Shown one piece after another: positions 7,964-16,267 of a DNA stretch of 64,000 nt. Origin of the DNA: Lachnospira rogosae (lineage in GTDB: Bacteria; Bacillota; Clostridia; Lachnospirales; Lachnospiraceae); contig NZ_JBBMER010000009.1 of assembly GCF_040096455.1 (NCBI RefSeq), positions 46,614-110,613 on the forward strand, read 5' to 3'. The position numbers and the translations under genes are program-made. The notes under the pieces were generated by a model, which did not search any database, was not told where the DNA came from, and saw nothing but the letters and a program-made list of their open reading frames with translations. Numbering within the stretch: position 1 is the stretch's first letter; each line of letters begins with the position of its first letter.

Positions 7964-8923
7964 ATGGCGAATACTAAAGAAATTCAAAGCAGAATAAATA
8001 GTATTCATGATACAATGAAAATCACCAAAGCTATGTATATGATGTCCTCAGTTAAACTTAGAAAAGCCAGACAGAAGCTTGAGGATACAGAGCCTTACTT
8101 CTATGGATTGCAGGATCAGATAAAGAGTATTTTGTATCATTTTCCTACTATGCAGCATCTTTTCTTTGATAATAGAAATAGTGATATGCACGAGCAGATA
8201 AAGAAAAAAGCATTTATCGTCATAAGTGGTGATAAAGGAATGGCTGGTGCATATAACCATAATGTATTAAAGGAAGCCAAGAGATTGTGCGATGAGTCAC
8301 AGGAATACAAGATATTTGCAATAGGAGAAACTGGCAGACAGTATTTTACTTCACTTGGTTATAATGTTGAGGAGTCATTCAGATTTTCAGCTAATAATCC
8401 ATCAGTTCACAGAGCCAGAGTTATAACAGAAGACATAGTTGAGCGTTATAAAGAGGAAGAAATGGACGAGGTGTATATTGTGTATACACGAATGGAACGA
8501 GGAATGAAAGAAGAGGTCGAGGTTGAACAGTTACTTCCTCTTAAGACCAATCAGTTCATTAAGGAAGAGTTAGTTGATAATGTAAAAAAGGGTAAAAGTA
8601 ATGGTACTCTTGAAGATTTTGAAGGCTCAGATGATTATTTTGTAATATATCCGTCACCAAAGGTTGTTCTTAATGATCTTGCATACAATTATGTAACAGG
8701 ATTCATATATGGAGCACTTGTTGAGGGCTTTGCGACAGAAGAAAATGCACGAATGGTTGCTATGCAGGCAGCTACAGATAATGCAGAAGCTATGCTTAAG
8801 GAATTATCAATTGAGTATAACAGACTTCGTCAGGCAGCTATAACACAGGAGATTACTGAGGTTATAGGTGGTGCTAAGGCTCTTAAGAAGAAAAAGATGA
8901 AGAAAGCAAAGGCGGGAAAATAG
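7964..8923 (+). CDS. atpG: F1Fo ATP synthase subunit gamma
   Basis: Gamma (319 residues) is the rotating shaft. The N-terminal helix IQSRINSIHDTMKITKAM and the C-terminal helix NRLRQAAITQEITEVIGGA, which form the antiparallel coiled coil inside F1, are both clear. The protein is about 30 residues longer than typical bacterial gamma. Part of this is an acidic stretch near residues 205-225, and part is a basic tail of about 15 residues after IGGAKAL, rich in Lys. GGAGG precedes the ATG. It is followed 32 bp later by atpD. Confidence 0.92.
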   Translation: MANTKEIQSRINSIHDTMKITKAMYMMSSVKLRKARQKLEDTEPYFYGLQDQIKSILYHFPTMQHLFFDNRNSDMHEQIKKKAFIVISGDKGMAGAYNHNVLKEAKRLCDESQEYKIFAIGETGRQYFTSLGYNVEESFRFSANNPSVHRARVITEDIVERYKEEEMDEVYIVYTRMERGMKEEVEVEQLLPLKTNQFIKEELVDNVKKGKSNGTLEDFEGSDDYFVIYPSPKVVLNDLAYNYVTGFIYGALVEGFATEENARMVAMQAATDNAEAMLKELSIEYNRLRQAAITQEITEVIGGAKALKKKKMKKAKAGK

Positions 8924-8955
8924 CCGCAAGATATAGCAGAAAGAGGTGAATTCAG

Positions 8956-10350
8956 GTGGAAGAGATGAAAGGAAAGATAGTACAGGTTTCAGGACCTGTA
9001 GTCGATGTCGAATTTGAGGGCAGTTATCTTCCTGCAATCAAGGATGCACTTTATGTAATACAGGATGGAAAAAAGAAGACAATGGAGGTATCACAGCATA
9101 TAGGTAATAACGTTGTAAGATGTATTATGCTTGCAGCTAGTGAGGGCCTTTGTAAAGATATGGAGGTAACAGCTACAGGAAGCGGTATATCTGTACCTGT
9201 GGGTGAGAAGACTCTGGGAAGACTTTTTAACGTCCTTGGAGATACCCTTGATAATGGAGAAAAATTAGATGAAGAAGAACACTGGTGTATACACAGAAAT
9301 CCACCAACATTTGCAGAGCAGAGCCCTGTTGTAGAAATGTTACAGACAGGTATCAAGGTTATTGATCTGCTTGCACCATACGCTAAAGGTGGTAAGATTG
9401 GTCTTTTCGGTGGTGCTGGTGTTGGTAAGACAGTTCTTATTCAGGAGCTTATCAGAAATATAGCTGCTGAGAGTGGTGGTTATTCAATATTTACAGGTGT
9501 AGGAGAGCGAAGCCGTGAAGGTAATGACTTATGGACAGAGATGAAAGAGTCCGGAGTTATTGATAAGACAGCTTTGGTATTTGGTCAGATGAATGAACCA
9601 CCTGGAGCAAGAATGAGAGTTGCAGAGACAGGTCTTACAATGGCTGAATATTTCAGAGATGTTAAGAAGCAGGATGTGTTGTTATTCATTGATAACATTT
9701 TCCGTTTCGTTCAGGCTGGTTCAGAGGTTTCAGCACTTCTTGGACGTATGCCATCAGCCGTTGGTTACCAGCCAACTCTTGCAACTGACTTAGGTGAATT
9801 ACAGGAGAGAATTGCTTCAACAACAAGAGGTTCTATCACATCAGTTCAGGCTGTATATGTACCAGCCGATGACCTTACTGACCCAGCTCCTGCAACAACA
9901 TTCTCACATTTGGATGCAACTACAGTTCTTTCAAGAAAGATTGTTGAACAGGGTATATATCCTGCCGTTGACCCACTTGAGTCAACATCAAGAATTCTTG
10001 AACCAGATGTTGTTGGTGAGGAACATTACAACGTAGCAAGACGTGTTCAGGAAGTTTTACAGAAGTATAAGGAATTGCAGGATATCATTGCTATCCTTGG
10101 TATGGAAGAACTTTCAGAAGATGATAAGCTTACTGTATACAGAGCAAGAAAAATCCAGAGATTCTTATCACAGCCTTTCCATGTAGCTGAGAACTTTACA
10201 GGTACACCTGGTAAATATGTTCCGGTTGAAGATACTGTTAAGGGCTTCAAGGCAATACTTGATGGTGAAATGGACGAATATCCAGAAGCTGCATTCTTTA
10301 ATGTAGGTACTATTGAAGATGTTAAGGCTAAGGCTGAAACATTAAAGTAG
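8956..10350 (+). CDS. atpD: F1Fo ATP synthase subunit beta (catalytic)
   Basis: Beta (464 residues) carries the catalytic ATP sites. Walker A GGAGVGKT lies at 152-159, the catalytic Glu in GERSREGND near 184, and the Walker B strand is VLLFIDNIFRF. The DELSEED loop reads MEELSEDD. I chose the GTG at 8956 because AGAGGTG is 8 nt upstream, but ATG 8965, with AGGTGG 5 nt upstream, is also possible and would remove three residues. It is followed by an unusual repeat-filled gap before atpC. Confidence 0.93.
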   Translation: MEEMKGKIVQVSGPVVDVEFEGSYLPAIKDALYVIQDGKKKTMEVSQHIGNNVVRCIMLAASEGLCKDMEVTATGSGISVPVGEKTLGRLFNVLGDTLDNGEKLDEEEHWCIHRNPPTFAEQSPVVEMLQTGIKVIDLLAPYAKGGKIGLFGGAGVGKTVLIQELIRNIAAESGGYSIFTGVGERSREGNDLWTEMKESGVIDKTALVFGQMNEPPGARMRVAETGLTMAEYFRDVKKQDVLLFIDNIFRFVQAGSEVSALLGRMPSAVGYQPTLATDLGELQERIASTTRGSITSVQAVYVPADDLTDPAPATTFSHLDATTVLSRKIVEQGIYPAVDPLESTSRILEPDVVGEEHYNVARRVQEVLQKYKELQDIIAILGMEELSEDDKLTVYRARKIQRFLSQPFHVAENFTGTPGKYVPVEDTVKGFKAILDGEMDEYPEAAFFNVGTIEDVKAKAETLK

Positions 10351-10408
10351 ATAAAGCTGGATCTGCTTCACAAGACAGGAAAGCAGACAGCTTTCTATGT
10401 CGTAGAAG

Positions 10409-10562
10409 TGTAGTTTTTGCTTTGTAATAAACAATGAGGTAAAACCTTCGGCTCCTGCAAGGGCAGTCGCATTTTTACTTCGTAAAAAACAATGAGGTAA
10501 ATACCTCTGCTCCTGCAAGGGCAGTCGCATTTTTTACTTCGTAAAAAACAAGGAGGTATGGG
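10409..10562 (+). repeat. 58-bp tandem repeat in the atpD-atpC gap
   Basis: Two full copies (10409-10466 and 10467-10524) and a truncated third (10525-10562) fill the gap. Each copy can fold three small hairpins: TTTTTAC-TTC-GTAAAAA, GAGGT-AAAT-ACCTC, and CTGC-T-CCT-GCA-AGG-GCAG. In copy 1 the second hairpin keeps pairing as AGGT/ACCT despite base changes. The third copy changes ATGAGGT to AAGGAGGT, which is the actual atpC ribosome binding site (10550-10557), and lacks the pairing ACCTC. The repeat thus looks like duplicated leader sequence of atpC. Confidence 0.8.
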
Positions 10563-10976
10563 TTGAATACATTTTCATTGAAATTAATAGCCTGCGATAA
10601 GGTATTCTACGATGGACCTTGTGAAATTCTTATATTTGATGGTTTCGATGGAGAGATGGCTATTATGGCTAATCACGAGCCTATGACCTGTAGTGTTGAA
10701 ACAGGAGAATTAAGATTCAGAGTTCCAGGAGAAACTGTATGGCAGGAAGCTATAGTTTCGACAGGACTTCTTAAAGTTGAACACAACAAAGTTGATATAA
10801 TAGTGTATTCGGCTGAAAGACCTGAAGAAATAGATAAGTTCAGAGCTGAGGCGGCGCTTGAAAGAGCGAGGGAACAGCTTGCACAGAAACAGAGCATTAT
10901 GGAATATCACGTATCGACAGCCTCTATGGCGCGAGCTATGGCACGACTTCGTGGTGTTAAGAACCATGATGTATAG
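10563..10976 (+). CDS. atpC: F1Fo ATP synthase subunit epsilon
   Basis: Epsilon (137 residues) sits on the shaft and can inhibit ATP hydrolysis. The N-terminal beta-sandwich (FSLKLIACDKVFYDGPCEILIF, then GEMAIMANHEPM) and the C-terminal helical pair (ALERAREQLAQKQ and onward) are both present. The start is TTG at 10563, with AAGGAGGT ending 5 nt before it. An ATG at 10558 stops after two codons. It is the last gene of the operon, followed by a terminator at 11065. Confidence 0.9.
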   Translation: MNTFSLKLIACDKVFYDGPCEILIFDGFDGEMAIMANHEPMTCSVETGELRFRVPGETVWQEAIVSTGLLKVEHNKVDIIVYSAERPEEIDKFRAEAALERAREQLAQKQSIMEYHVSTASMARAMARLRGVKNHDV

Positions 10977-11064
10977 AAAGTTAATATATTATAATATGTA
11001 CAGGGCTTGCAGGGCAGAAAATGTACCAGTAGGCGGTGTATGTAGATATTAATAAAATGTAAAG

Positions 11065-11109
11065 ACACCATTCATTAGCGTGAAGTTAATGGGTGGTGTT
11101 TTTAATTTT
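11065..11109 (+). terminator. Rho-independent terminator of the atp operon
   Basis: ACACCATTCATTA (11065-11077) pairs with TAATGGGTGGTGT (11087-11099) over 13 bp, with two G-T pairs and a 9-nt loop. A run of T (TTTTAATTTT) follows. It lies about 90 nt after atpC. Confidence 0.85.
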
Positions 11110-11225
11110 CCTATTGCACAAATATAAATACAATGCTATATTAGTGTTAGAAAACATTATAAAGCGTGAGTTGCATACAAAAGATAAACTATACTACTGT
11201 ATATAGTGAATAGGAGGTGCAGCGT

Positions 11226-11657
11226 ATGCCAGTTATACAAAGTCCGGGACAAAGAATTAATAATATGAGAGTTATAGAATTTCCATTATGGCTTAGAATT
11301 GTATGCTATATTACAGCGATAATATTTGTATTATGGATACTTCGTTCGGTATATAAGTACATTGTATATCAGAAGCTTATAGCTAAGAGAAAGAATGAAA
11401 ATGCAGTTCTGATATCCAAAGTCAAAGAAGCATACCGAGAAGTAAAGGCATATAACACATCGTTAGGCTCTAACAGACCAGCACCGGGGTATGGAAGCAC
11501 ATCTAATAAGGGAATAGCTTATAGATTGTACTTTGATGTCAATGGGAAAGATGTTGAACTTGATGTAGATGAGAAGACATTTGATAATATTAAAGAAGGA
11601 GATAAAGGAGTACTAGATTATAAAGGCTGTGAGTTTTATTCATTTACAAAAGAATAG
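11226..11657 (+). CDS. Small membrane protein, DUF2500-like
   Basis: This is a 143-residue protein with one membrane helix (about residues 19-41, LWLRIVCYITAIIFVLWILRSVYKYIV) and a soluble C-terminal domain. That domain ends YRLYFDVNGKDVELDVDEKTFDNIKEGDKGVLDYKGCEFYSF, which resembles the beta-rich DUF2500 pattern (a GDxGxL-like turn and a closing aromatic strand). The frame opens earlier with GTG 11217, but AGGAGGT (11212-11218) clearly serves the ATG at 11226. Function is unknown. It may be co-transcribed with the next gene, 79 bp on. Confidence 0.6.
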   Translation: MPVIQSPGQRINNMRVIEFPLWLRIVCYITAIIFVLWILRSVYKYIVYQKLIAKRKNENAVLISKVKEAYREVKAYNTSLGSNRPAPGYGSTSNKGIAYRLYFDVNGKDVELDVDEKTFDNIKEGDKGVLDYKGCEFYSFTKE

Positions 11658-11736
11658 GACGGTTATTAATAGAACGGTTATTGAAGAATAGAACTTTCAG
11701 GAGATGTTGATGTCATCAATGAAAAGGAGGATTTTT

Positions 11737-12213
11737 ATGGGGAAAGCTAAGAGCGGTAATAGCAATGTTTTAAAGGTTGTATCGATTGTGGCAGCGATAG
11801 TAGTGGCAGTCGGCATAATAGCTGTATTTGTAGCACCATTGATACCTGTAAGGAAGGTAGATGAAAGTGCGTACAAGAAGCTGGATAACAACGATGTATA
11901 TGAGCGTGCATACAATATATATGGCGTACAGATATATAAGGACAGGGATAAGGCACTTGCGCAGTTTAAGGCAGATTATAATGCTGCTTTAGTGTATTTG
12001 GACGAAAAGCTTGGTCTGGGTGAGTTTAACACAAGCTATGATATGCTTTCACAGTATGGCGAGAATGGATGGCAGTATACATTTTCAGCTGATGAGAGGA
12101 GAGAGCTTGGGGAAGAAAAGGTCAATGAACTTAAGCAGAAGATGGCAGGAATTTCAGCATTTTGTGATATGTATGAGAATACAAACTGGCGTTATTATGT
12201 CGGACTGCAATAA
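11737..12213 (+). CDS. Unknown single-pass membrane protein
   Basis: This 158-residue protein has an N-terminal membrane anchor (about residues 11-34, VLKVVSIVAAIVVAVGIIAVFVAP) and an extracytoplasmic helical domain rich in Asp, Lys and Tyr. I do not recognise the family. An in-frame ATG at 11704 exists, but AAGGAGG (11724-11730) is placed for the ATG at 11737. No strong terminator was seen after it. The regulatory repeats at 12247 begin 33 bp downstream. Confidence 0.6.
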   Translation: MGKAKSGNSNVLKVVSIVAAIVVAVGIIAVFVAPLIPVRKVDESAYKKLDNNDVYERAYNIYGVQIYKDRDKALAQFKADYNAALVYLDEKLGLGEFNTSYDMLSQYGENGWQYTFSADERRELGEEKVNELKQKMAGISAFCDMYENTNWRYYVGLQ

Positions 12214-12246
12214 GCAAAACTTAAGCTATAGATATTTTAGATGTAA

Positions 12247-12280
12247 ATAGTCTTTTTTTGTTTCTTATAGTCTTTTTTTG
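12247..12280 (+). promoter_or_regulatory. Paired direct repeat, probable LytTR binding site (copy A)
   Basis: ATAGTCTTTTTTTG occurs twice, at 12247-12260 and 12267-12280, with a 20-bp period, so both lie on nearly the same face of the helix. This is the geometry of sites bound by LytTR-domain regulators (pairs of about 9 bp one to two helical turns apart). A candidate -10 (ATTAAT, 12300-12305) follows 19 bp later with no proper -35, as expected for an activated promoter. GTGATAA lies exactly 29 bp after the repeat. The downstream gene is itself a LytTR regulator. Confidence 0.7.
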
Positions 12281-12409
12281 TAAGGTATATTGTTATTGAA
12301 TTAATGACGTGATAAATTATACCTATATAATTAAATATTCGTATTGTTATGAACATAATTTCACACAATATAAAAGCAGAGTAGAATAGATAGACAGGGG
12401 TAGATTGTG

Positions 12410-13138
12410 ATGAATATAGCTATATGTGATAATGAGGAGATGTTCGTAAAGAATATAAGTGGGCTTTTAGAAGAATATCTTAATGAGAATAAATTGCAAT
12501 ATAGTATAGATATGTACAGTTCGGGCAGTGAGCTGATTGGTTTAAAAGATAAGATAGTGAATTACGACATAGTATTTCTGGATATTAATATGACAGGAAT
12601 AGATAATATTAAAGTAGCTGAATGGATAAGAATGTATTCGGATAGAGTTATAATAATATCTATAACCTTAATGTCAGATTATAATATACAGGGTTATAAG
12701 TATGATGTGTTCAGATGTGTATTGAAGGATAGTATGGATTTAAAGGGTTCAATCTATGAATGTATGAATGCAGTATTATATAAGCTGAATTACATTAATT
12801 CTGATAAGAGAATTATCAGTTGTGACTCTGGCAGTAAAGAGGTTGATGTCAGTAAGATTATCTATATAGAAAGCAGTGGTCATAAAGTTACATATCATAT
12901 ACACGGTAAGGAATTTGGTGATTATGTTGTCAAGAGCAAGCTTGATGACATAGAGAATGAATTAAAGGAATATAAGTATCTTTTAAGGGTACATCAAAGC
13001 TATATAGTTAATATGATGTATGTTAATAACATCAGCAGTTATCGTGTGTACCTAAAGAATGGCATAGATTTGGGAGTTCCGAAATCACGATATAAAGAAG
13101 TTAAGAAGAGAATACTGGAATTTAAAGAAAATAATTAG
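12410..13138 (+). CDS. LytTR-family response regulator without an adjacent kinase
   Basis: This 242-residue protein has an N-terminal receiver domain (acidic pocket IAICDNEE, phospho-acceptor in YDIVFLDINM near residue 56, VLKDS in place of the usual K-P turn) and a C-terminal LytTR DNA-binding domain (IIYIESSGHKVTYHI to VHQSYIVNMMYVNNI). VLKDS replaces the common KP motif, so the receiver is somewhat divergent. No histidine kinase is adjacent. The repeats before it suggest autoregulation, and a second copy before the 13446 gene marks the likely target. GTG 12407 is an alternative start. Confidence 0.85.
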   Translation: MNIAICDNEEMFVKNISGLLEEYLNENKLQYSIDMYSSGSELIGLKDKIVNYDIVFLDINMTGIDNIKVAEWIRMYSDRVIIISITLMSDYNIQGYKYDVFRCVLKDSMDLKGSIYECMNAVLYKLNYINSDKRIISCDSGSKEVDVSKIIYIESSGHKVTYHIHGKEFGDYVVKSKLDDIENELKEYKYLLRVHQSYIVNMMYVNNISSYRVYLKNGIDLGVPKSRYKEVKKRILEFKENN

Positions 13139-13192
13139 CGGTTAAAAGTTTAAGCGAGAATATTACTTGATAATGAAATAGTGGTATTTAAT

Positions 13193-13242
13193 ATCAGATA
13201 TATATTGGTCATTATAGATGACTATATATATCTGATTTTTTT
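13193..13242 (+). terminator. Terminator after the LytTR regulator
   Basis: ATCAGATATATATTGGTCAT (13193-13212) pairs with ATGACTATATATATCTGAT (13218-13236) with one or two mismatches, and TTTTTTT follows. It separates the regulator transcript from the next promoter. Confidence 0.85.
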
Positions 13243-13278
13243 GTGGTTAAATTATTCTAATAAAATGTAATAGTAAAT

Positions 13279-13312
13279 ATAGTCGTTTTTTGTCTGCTAT
13301 AGTCGTTTTTTG
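13279..13312 (+). promoter_or_regulatory. Paired direct repeat, probable LytTR binding site (copy B)
   Basis: ATAGTCGTTTTTTG occurs at 13279-13292 and 13299-13312, again with a 20-bp period. It differs from the copy upstream of the regulator by only one base in 14. A candidate -10 TAAAAT (13332-13337) lies 19 bp later and GTGATAA exactly 29 bp later, the same layout as copy A. It stands before the exported-protein and peptide genes. Confidence 0.7.
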
Positions 13313-13445
13313 CAAATAGGGTTGTATGAAGTAAAATAATGTGATAATTTTGGGACATAGAAGCAATGTGTGTGAGAAACGGAAGATAATAGATTAGTTG
13401 AGAGATAATAACAAGACGGAAGATGAGTCGGAAAAGGAGCAGCTT

Positions 13446-14573
13446 ATGAAGAAATTAACATTAATAGCAGATGTATTATTAATAAGTTTATCAGCAGGTT
13501 TATTTTTGCCAAATTCTACAATCAATATGGCAAAGTATCAAAGTGATAATAATAAGAGCTTGATAACAGAGAAAGATAATATTACACCAGAGGAAGTTAT
13601 GGATAATCAGATACCTGATGAGCTTTATGATGTAGGTAACGAAGACCAATGGTATATAAGTCAGGCTGTTCGCAGAGCAGTTGATAAAGAAGAAGCAGAT
13701 AATAATGCAGAATTATTTAGAAAAGATGATACATCAATAGTAAATTGCAGAGAGATAAAAGACAAAGAAGACAATATATTAAGATACATATATAAATACA
13801 GTGATGGTGGATACTGTATTAGCGGCAGTGATATAGGGTACAGGAGTGCATCATATACGCAGCTTAAATATGAATATTATATTCCAACACAATATGGAAT
13901 TAAGATGAGTGATGAAAGCTGGTATCAGTTAGATGAACTTGATGATTTATCAAAGGAAGATTGTTTGGCAGATGTTAGTAATATTCTTGCAGAATTAGAA
14001 ATTGAAGTATGCGATGAGCCAGATATATATGTTATAGATGTTGATAGTCAAAAGAAAGTTAAAGCTAAATTACAATTGACAAGTGAATTAGACGATTGGA
14101 CTAAAGATGATGAATGTTATTGTATGATATTTAAAAGAAAGCTTGATAACCAGACAATGTCAGATGTGGCATTTGATAATATTTTAAAGAGTGGTGTACC
14201 AACACAGGTTAAAGTTATATATGGAAAGCAGGGACTTATCTATCTTGATACATCTTATCAATATGATTTTATTACAAAGGAAGATGTTAAGGATAAAGTT
14301 ATAAGTTATGATACTGCTGTAAATATTGCAATGACAAAGTATGATTATGTGTCAGAACAGAATATTATTCGGGCAGAATTACAATATATACCTCAGGTAA
14401 CAGGTGGCGATGGCATAGATTACAATACCAGATATGAGATAGCTCCATATTGGGTGATTGTTATTGAAATACCATCTGTTATAGGAGAAAATGCATCAAA
14501 GAACGAAATTATATTTGTTAATGCGATAGATAAAACTGTGTATAAGGATACATTTTCAAATGTTATAAGGTGA
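13446..14573 (+). CDS. Exported protein of unknown function in the LytTR regulon
   Basis: This 375-residue protein has a signal peptide (MKKLTLIADVLLISLSAGLF, cleavage unclear) and a mature part rich in Asp, Tyr, Lys and Glu. The C-terminal third has a PepSY-like rhythm (SYDTAVNIAMTKYDYV, then YWVIVIEIPSV and IIFVNAIDKTVY), which is only a by-eye resemblance. The frame opens with TTG 13398, but AAGGAG (13434-13439) fits the ATG at 13446. It is probably the first gene of the operon under repeat copy B. It might be a processing, chaperone or sensing partner for the secreted peptide encoded next. Confidence 0.65.
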   Translation: MKKLTLIADVLLISLSAGLFLPNSTINMAKYQSDNNKSLITEKDNITPEEVMDNQIPDELYDVGNEDQWYISQAVRRAVDKEEADNNAELFRKDDTSIVNCREIKDKEDNILRYIYKYSDGGYCISGSDIGYRSASYTQLKYEYYIPTQYGIKMSDESWYQLDELDDLSKEDCLADVSNILAELEIEVCDEPDIYVIDVDSQKKVKAKLQLTSELDDWTKDDECYCMIFKRKLDNQTMSDVAFDNILKSGVPTQVKVIYGKQGLIYLDTSYQYDFITKEDVKDKVISYDTAVNIAMTKYDYVSEQNIIRAELQYIPQVTGGDGIDYNTRYEIAPYWVIVIEIPSVIGENASKNEIIFVNAIDKTVYKDTFSNVIR

Positions 14574-14859
14574 TGTATTAGGGGTGAAATGTTTATACCG
14601 TATTGTCATATCTAGTTAGAGGCTAGTGATAGTATATTGGGAATTGTATTCTTTTATACGAGATACAGATATAATGCAATTAATGGGGAATTCCTAAATA
14701 TTGCTATTATATATCAAAATGCTATGAGAGGGGTGAATAAAGAAATAGAAATGTAGAAGGGTATTGCACAATTGCATGTGCAATCAATTGTAACTTGCCT
14801 ATTTTAGGTTATGATGAGGGATAGGTGTAACTAAATTTATAGAAATTGGAGGTATTAGA

Positions 14860-15234
14860 ATGGTTAAGAACAAGTTAGTTAGAAATGCAGTTGCAGTTGT
14901 AGTTGCATTAGGGGTAATTGGAACAATTCCAGTATTTGCAGAAAGTTATGATATGGAAGATGGACACGCTTATAATAATGCGACAAGTTCAGGAGGCATA
15001 AAGTGTTGCGATGCCGGAACTATTAATGATAGGAGTGGGGAATATGCTTCTTTGTATTTGCGTACAACATATCAGGATGGACAAGAGTCCGATTATTGGT
15101 CAGGAGTGGTACAGGGGTCGGTACACGAAAATACTGGCTGGGATTGGGCAGAAGATTATTATAGTATACATCGTTTGCACAGAACAAGTTCAGGGGAAGC
15201 AAGAGATAGAGTCGAATTATCTTCTTGCTGGTAA
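14860..15234 (+). CDS. Small secreted Cys-containing peptide, bacteriocin-like candidate
   Basis: This 124-residue precursor has a clear Sec signal peptide (residues 1-27, cleavage after PVFA) and a mature part of 97 residues. The mature chain is rich in Ser, Gly, Asp, Tyr and Trp. It has three Cys, an adjacent pair at 49-50 and Cys123 in the C-terminal SSCW, so one disulfide linking the two ends is possible. AATTGGAGGT is correctly spaced before the ATG. I recognise no family. It is larger than typical class II bacteriocins and closer in size and Sec export to lactococcin 972-type proteins, but I cannot show homology. The downstream ABC genes suggest it is toxic or needs an immunity/export system. 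Confidence 0.7.
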   Translation: MVKNKLVRNAVAVVVALGVIGTIPVFAESYDMEDGHAYNNATSSGGIKCCDAGTINDRSGEYASLYLRTTYQDGQESDYWSGVVQGSVHENTGWDWAEDYYSIHRLHRTSSGEARDRVELSSCW

Positions 15235-15249
15235 TTAAATGAAAATATG

Positions 15250-15284
15250 ACTTAGCTTCAATAAATAATGTATTGAAGCTAAGT
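15250..15284 (+). terminator. Perfect 14-bp hairpin after the peptide gene, without U-tract
   Basis: ACTTAGCTTCAATA (15250-15263) and TATTGAAGCTAAGT (15271-15284) are perfect inverted arms with a 7-nt loop. The next bases are TATACCTATATAAGG, not a T run, so complete termination is unlikely. Such a hairpin can protect the 3' end of the peptide message or lower expression of the genes that follow. Confidence 0.65.
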
Positions 15285-15314
15285 TATACCTATATAAGGG
15301 AGGGGGTGGAGCTT

Positions 15315-16262
15315 ATGAAAAAAGTATATATTATATTACTGCTTCTGGTAATGACGATAAGTGCTGGTTGTGGAACAGGAACAACATCATCTCATAATAC
15401 AGAGGCAGATATAGAATTAGATAAGCCAAGTGTAACAATAACGGAAAATAATACATTGGGTAAAGATGTATCTGATATTGAGAGCGAAAAGAATTCATCA
15501 GACAACAGTGACGATAGGATTATAGATAGTGGATTTTGGGTAAATGAGTTAAAGACAGATAATGGAATGGTGTGGAAATATACTCCATTAATTAGTCCCA
15601 AAGTTGCTGGGGTATTTGATTGTGAAGATGACGCTAAATTTGTATTTTCATATGAATATTCTGGATATAATCGTCCAGATGGCACAAAGACAGCAACATT
15701 AAAGAGTTATGGATGTCAATTTATATATGTGAGCAATCCAATGTTGGGATATAATGCTGATGAAGAGGTATATCCAACACAGGAAAAGCAGATTAAAGAA
15801 ACCTTTTCATTAACAGCTAATAATGGAATTAACAAATTGGGTATATATGATGTGGGATGTATAACTTTTGCGTTGTATAAAGATTTATATCCCGAATATC
15901 CAGAGATGAAACTGCAAGTGTACGGAATACCTAATAATCTGATAGAGCAGAGGTTTGGCGATATAACTAAATGCGATGGAAGAGCATATAAGGATTTTTT
16001 GGTGAAAGACTGTCCAAATGAAGATTTTGTAAGTTGTGTATATTTAGGAGAAAAATATATAACAGATACAAGTATATTTTATATAGATTATAAGAAGATG
16101 GCAGAGGAGAATGATTGTGGTCAGTTTTTACTTGTGTTAAAAGTATCTAAAACAACAGGGTTTGCTTACCTTATGAATGGTGATAATTGCTACAATATAT
16201 CTGATAATGAAAAGTATCAGGTGTGGAAACAGGAACATATAGGGCAGTTCATAGGGGAGTGA
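15315..16262 (+). CDS. Lipoprotein of unknown function next to the ABC transporter
   Basis: This 315-residue protein has a lipoprotein signal peptide (LLLLVMTISAGC, Cys at about residue 20) followed by a Ser/Thr/Asn/Asp-rich linker and a soluble domain of about 230 residues. The in-frame ATG at 15273 is unlikely because AGGGAGGGGGTGG sits just before the ATG at 15315. I do not recognise the fold. Its place between a secreted peptide and an ABC system suggests an immunity or substrate-binding role, which is inference. Its stop is 5 nt before the next start. Confidence 0.6.
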   Translation: MKKVYIILLLLVMTISAGCGTGTTSSHNTEADIELDKPSVTITENNTLGKDVSDIESEKNSSDNSDDRIIDSGFWVNELKTDNGMVWKYTPLISPKVAGVFDCEDDAKFVFSYEYSGYNRPDGTKTATLKSYGCQFIYVSNPMLGYNADEEVYPTQEKQIKETFSLTANNGINKLGIYDVGCITFALYKDLYPEYPEMKLQVYGIPNNLIEQRFGDITKCDGRAYKDFLVKDCPNEDFVSCVYLGEKYITDTSIFYIDYKKMAEENDCGQFLLVLKVSKTTGFAYLMNGDNCYNISDNEKYQVWKQEHIGQFIGE

Positions 16263-16267
16263 GAAAT

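Noticed and set aside
10342..10530. 62-codon minus-strand frame in the atpD-atpC gap
   Set aside because: It is produced by the tandem repeat and has no ribosome binding site.
11217..11225. GTG start for the DUF2500-like gene
   Set aside because: The GTG lies within the Shine-Dalgarno AGGAGGTG that serves ATG 11226.
14589..14754. Very short frames between the exported-protein and peptide genes
   Set aside because: They have 5-10 codons and no ribosome binding sites.
14764..14791. Nested palindrome TTGCAC/GTGCAA and ACAATTG/CAATTGT before the peptide gene as a terminator or operator
   Set aside because: Arms are short, there is no T run, and the geometry fits no known regulator here; left unassigned.
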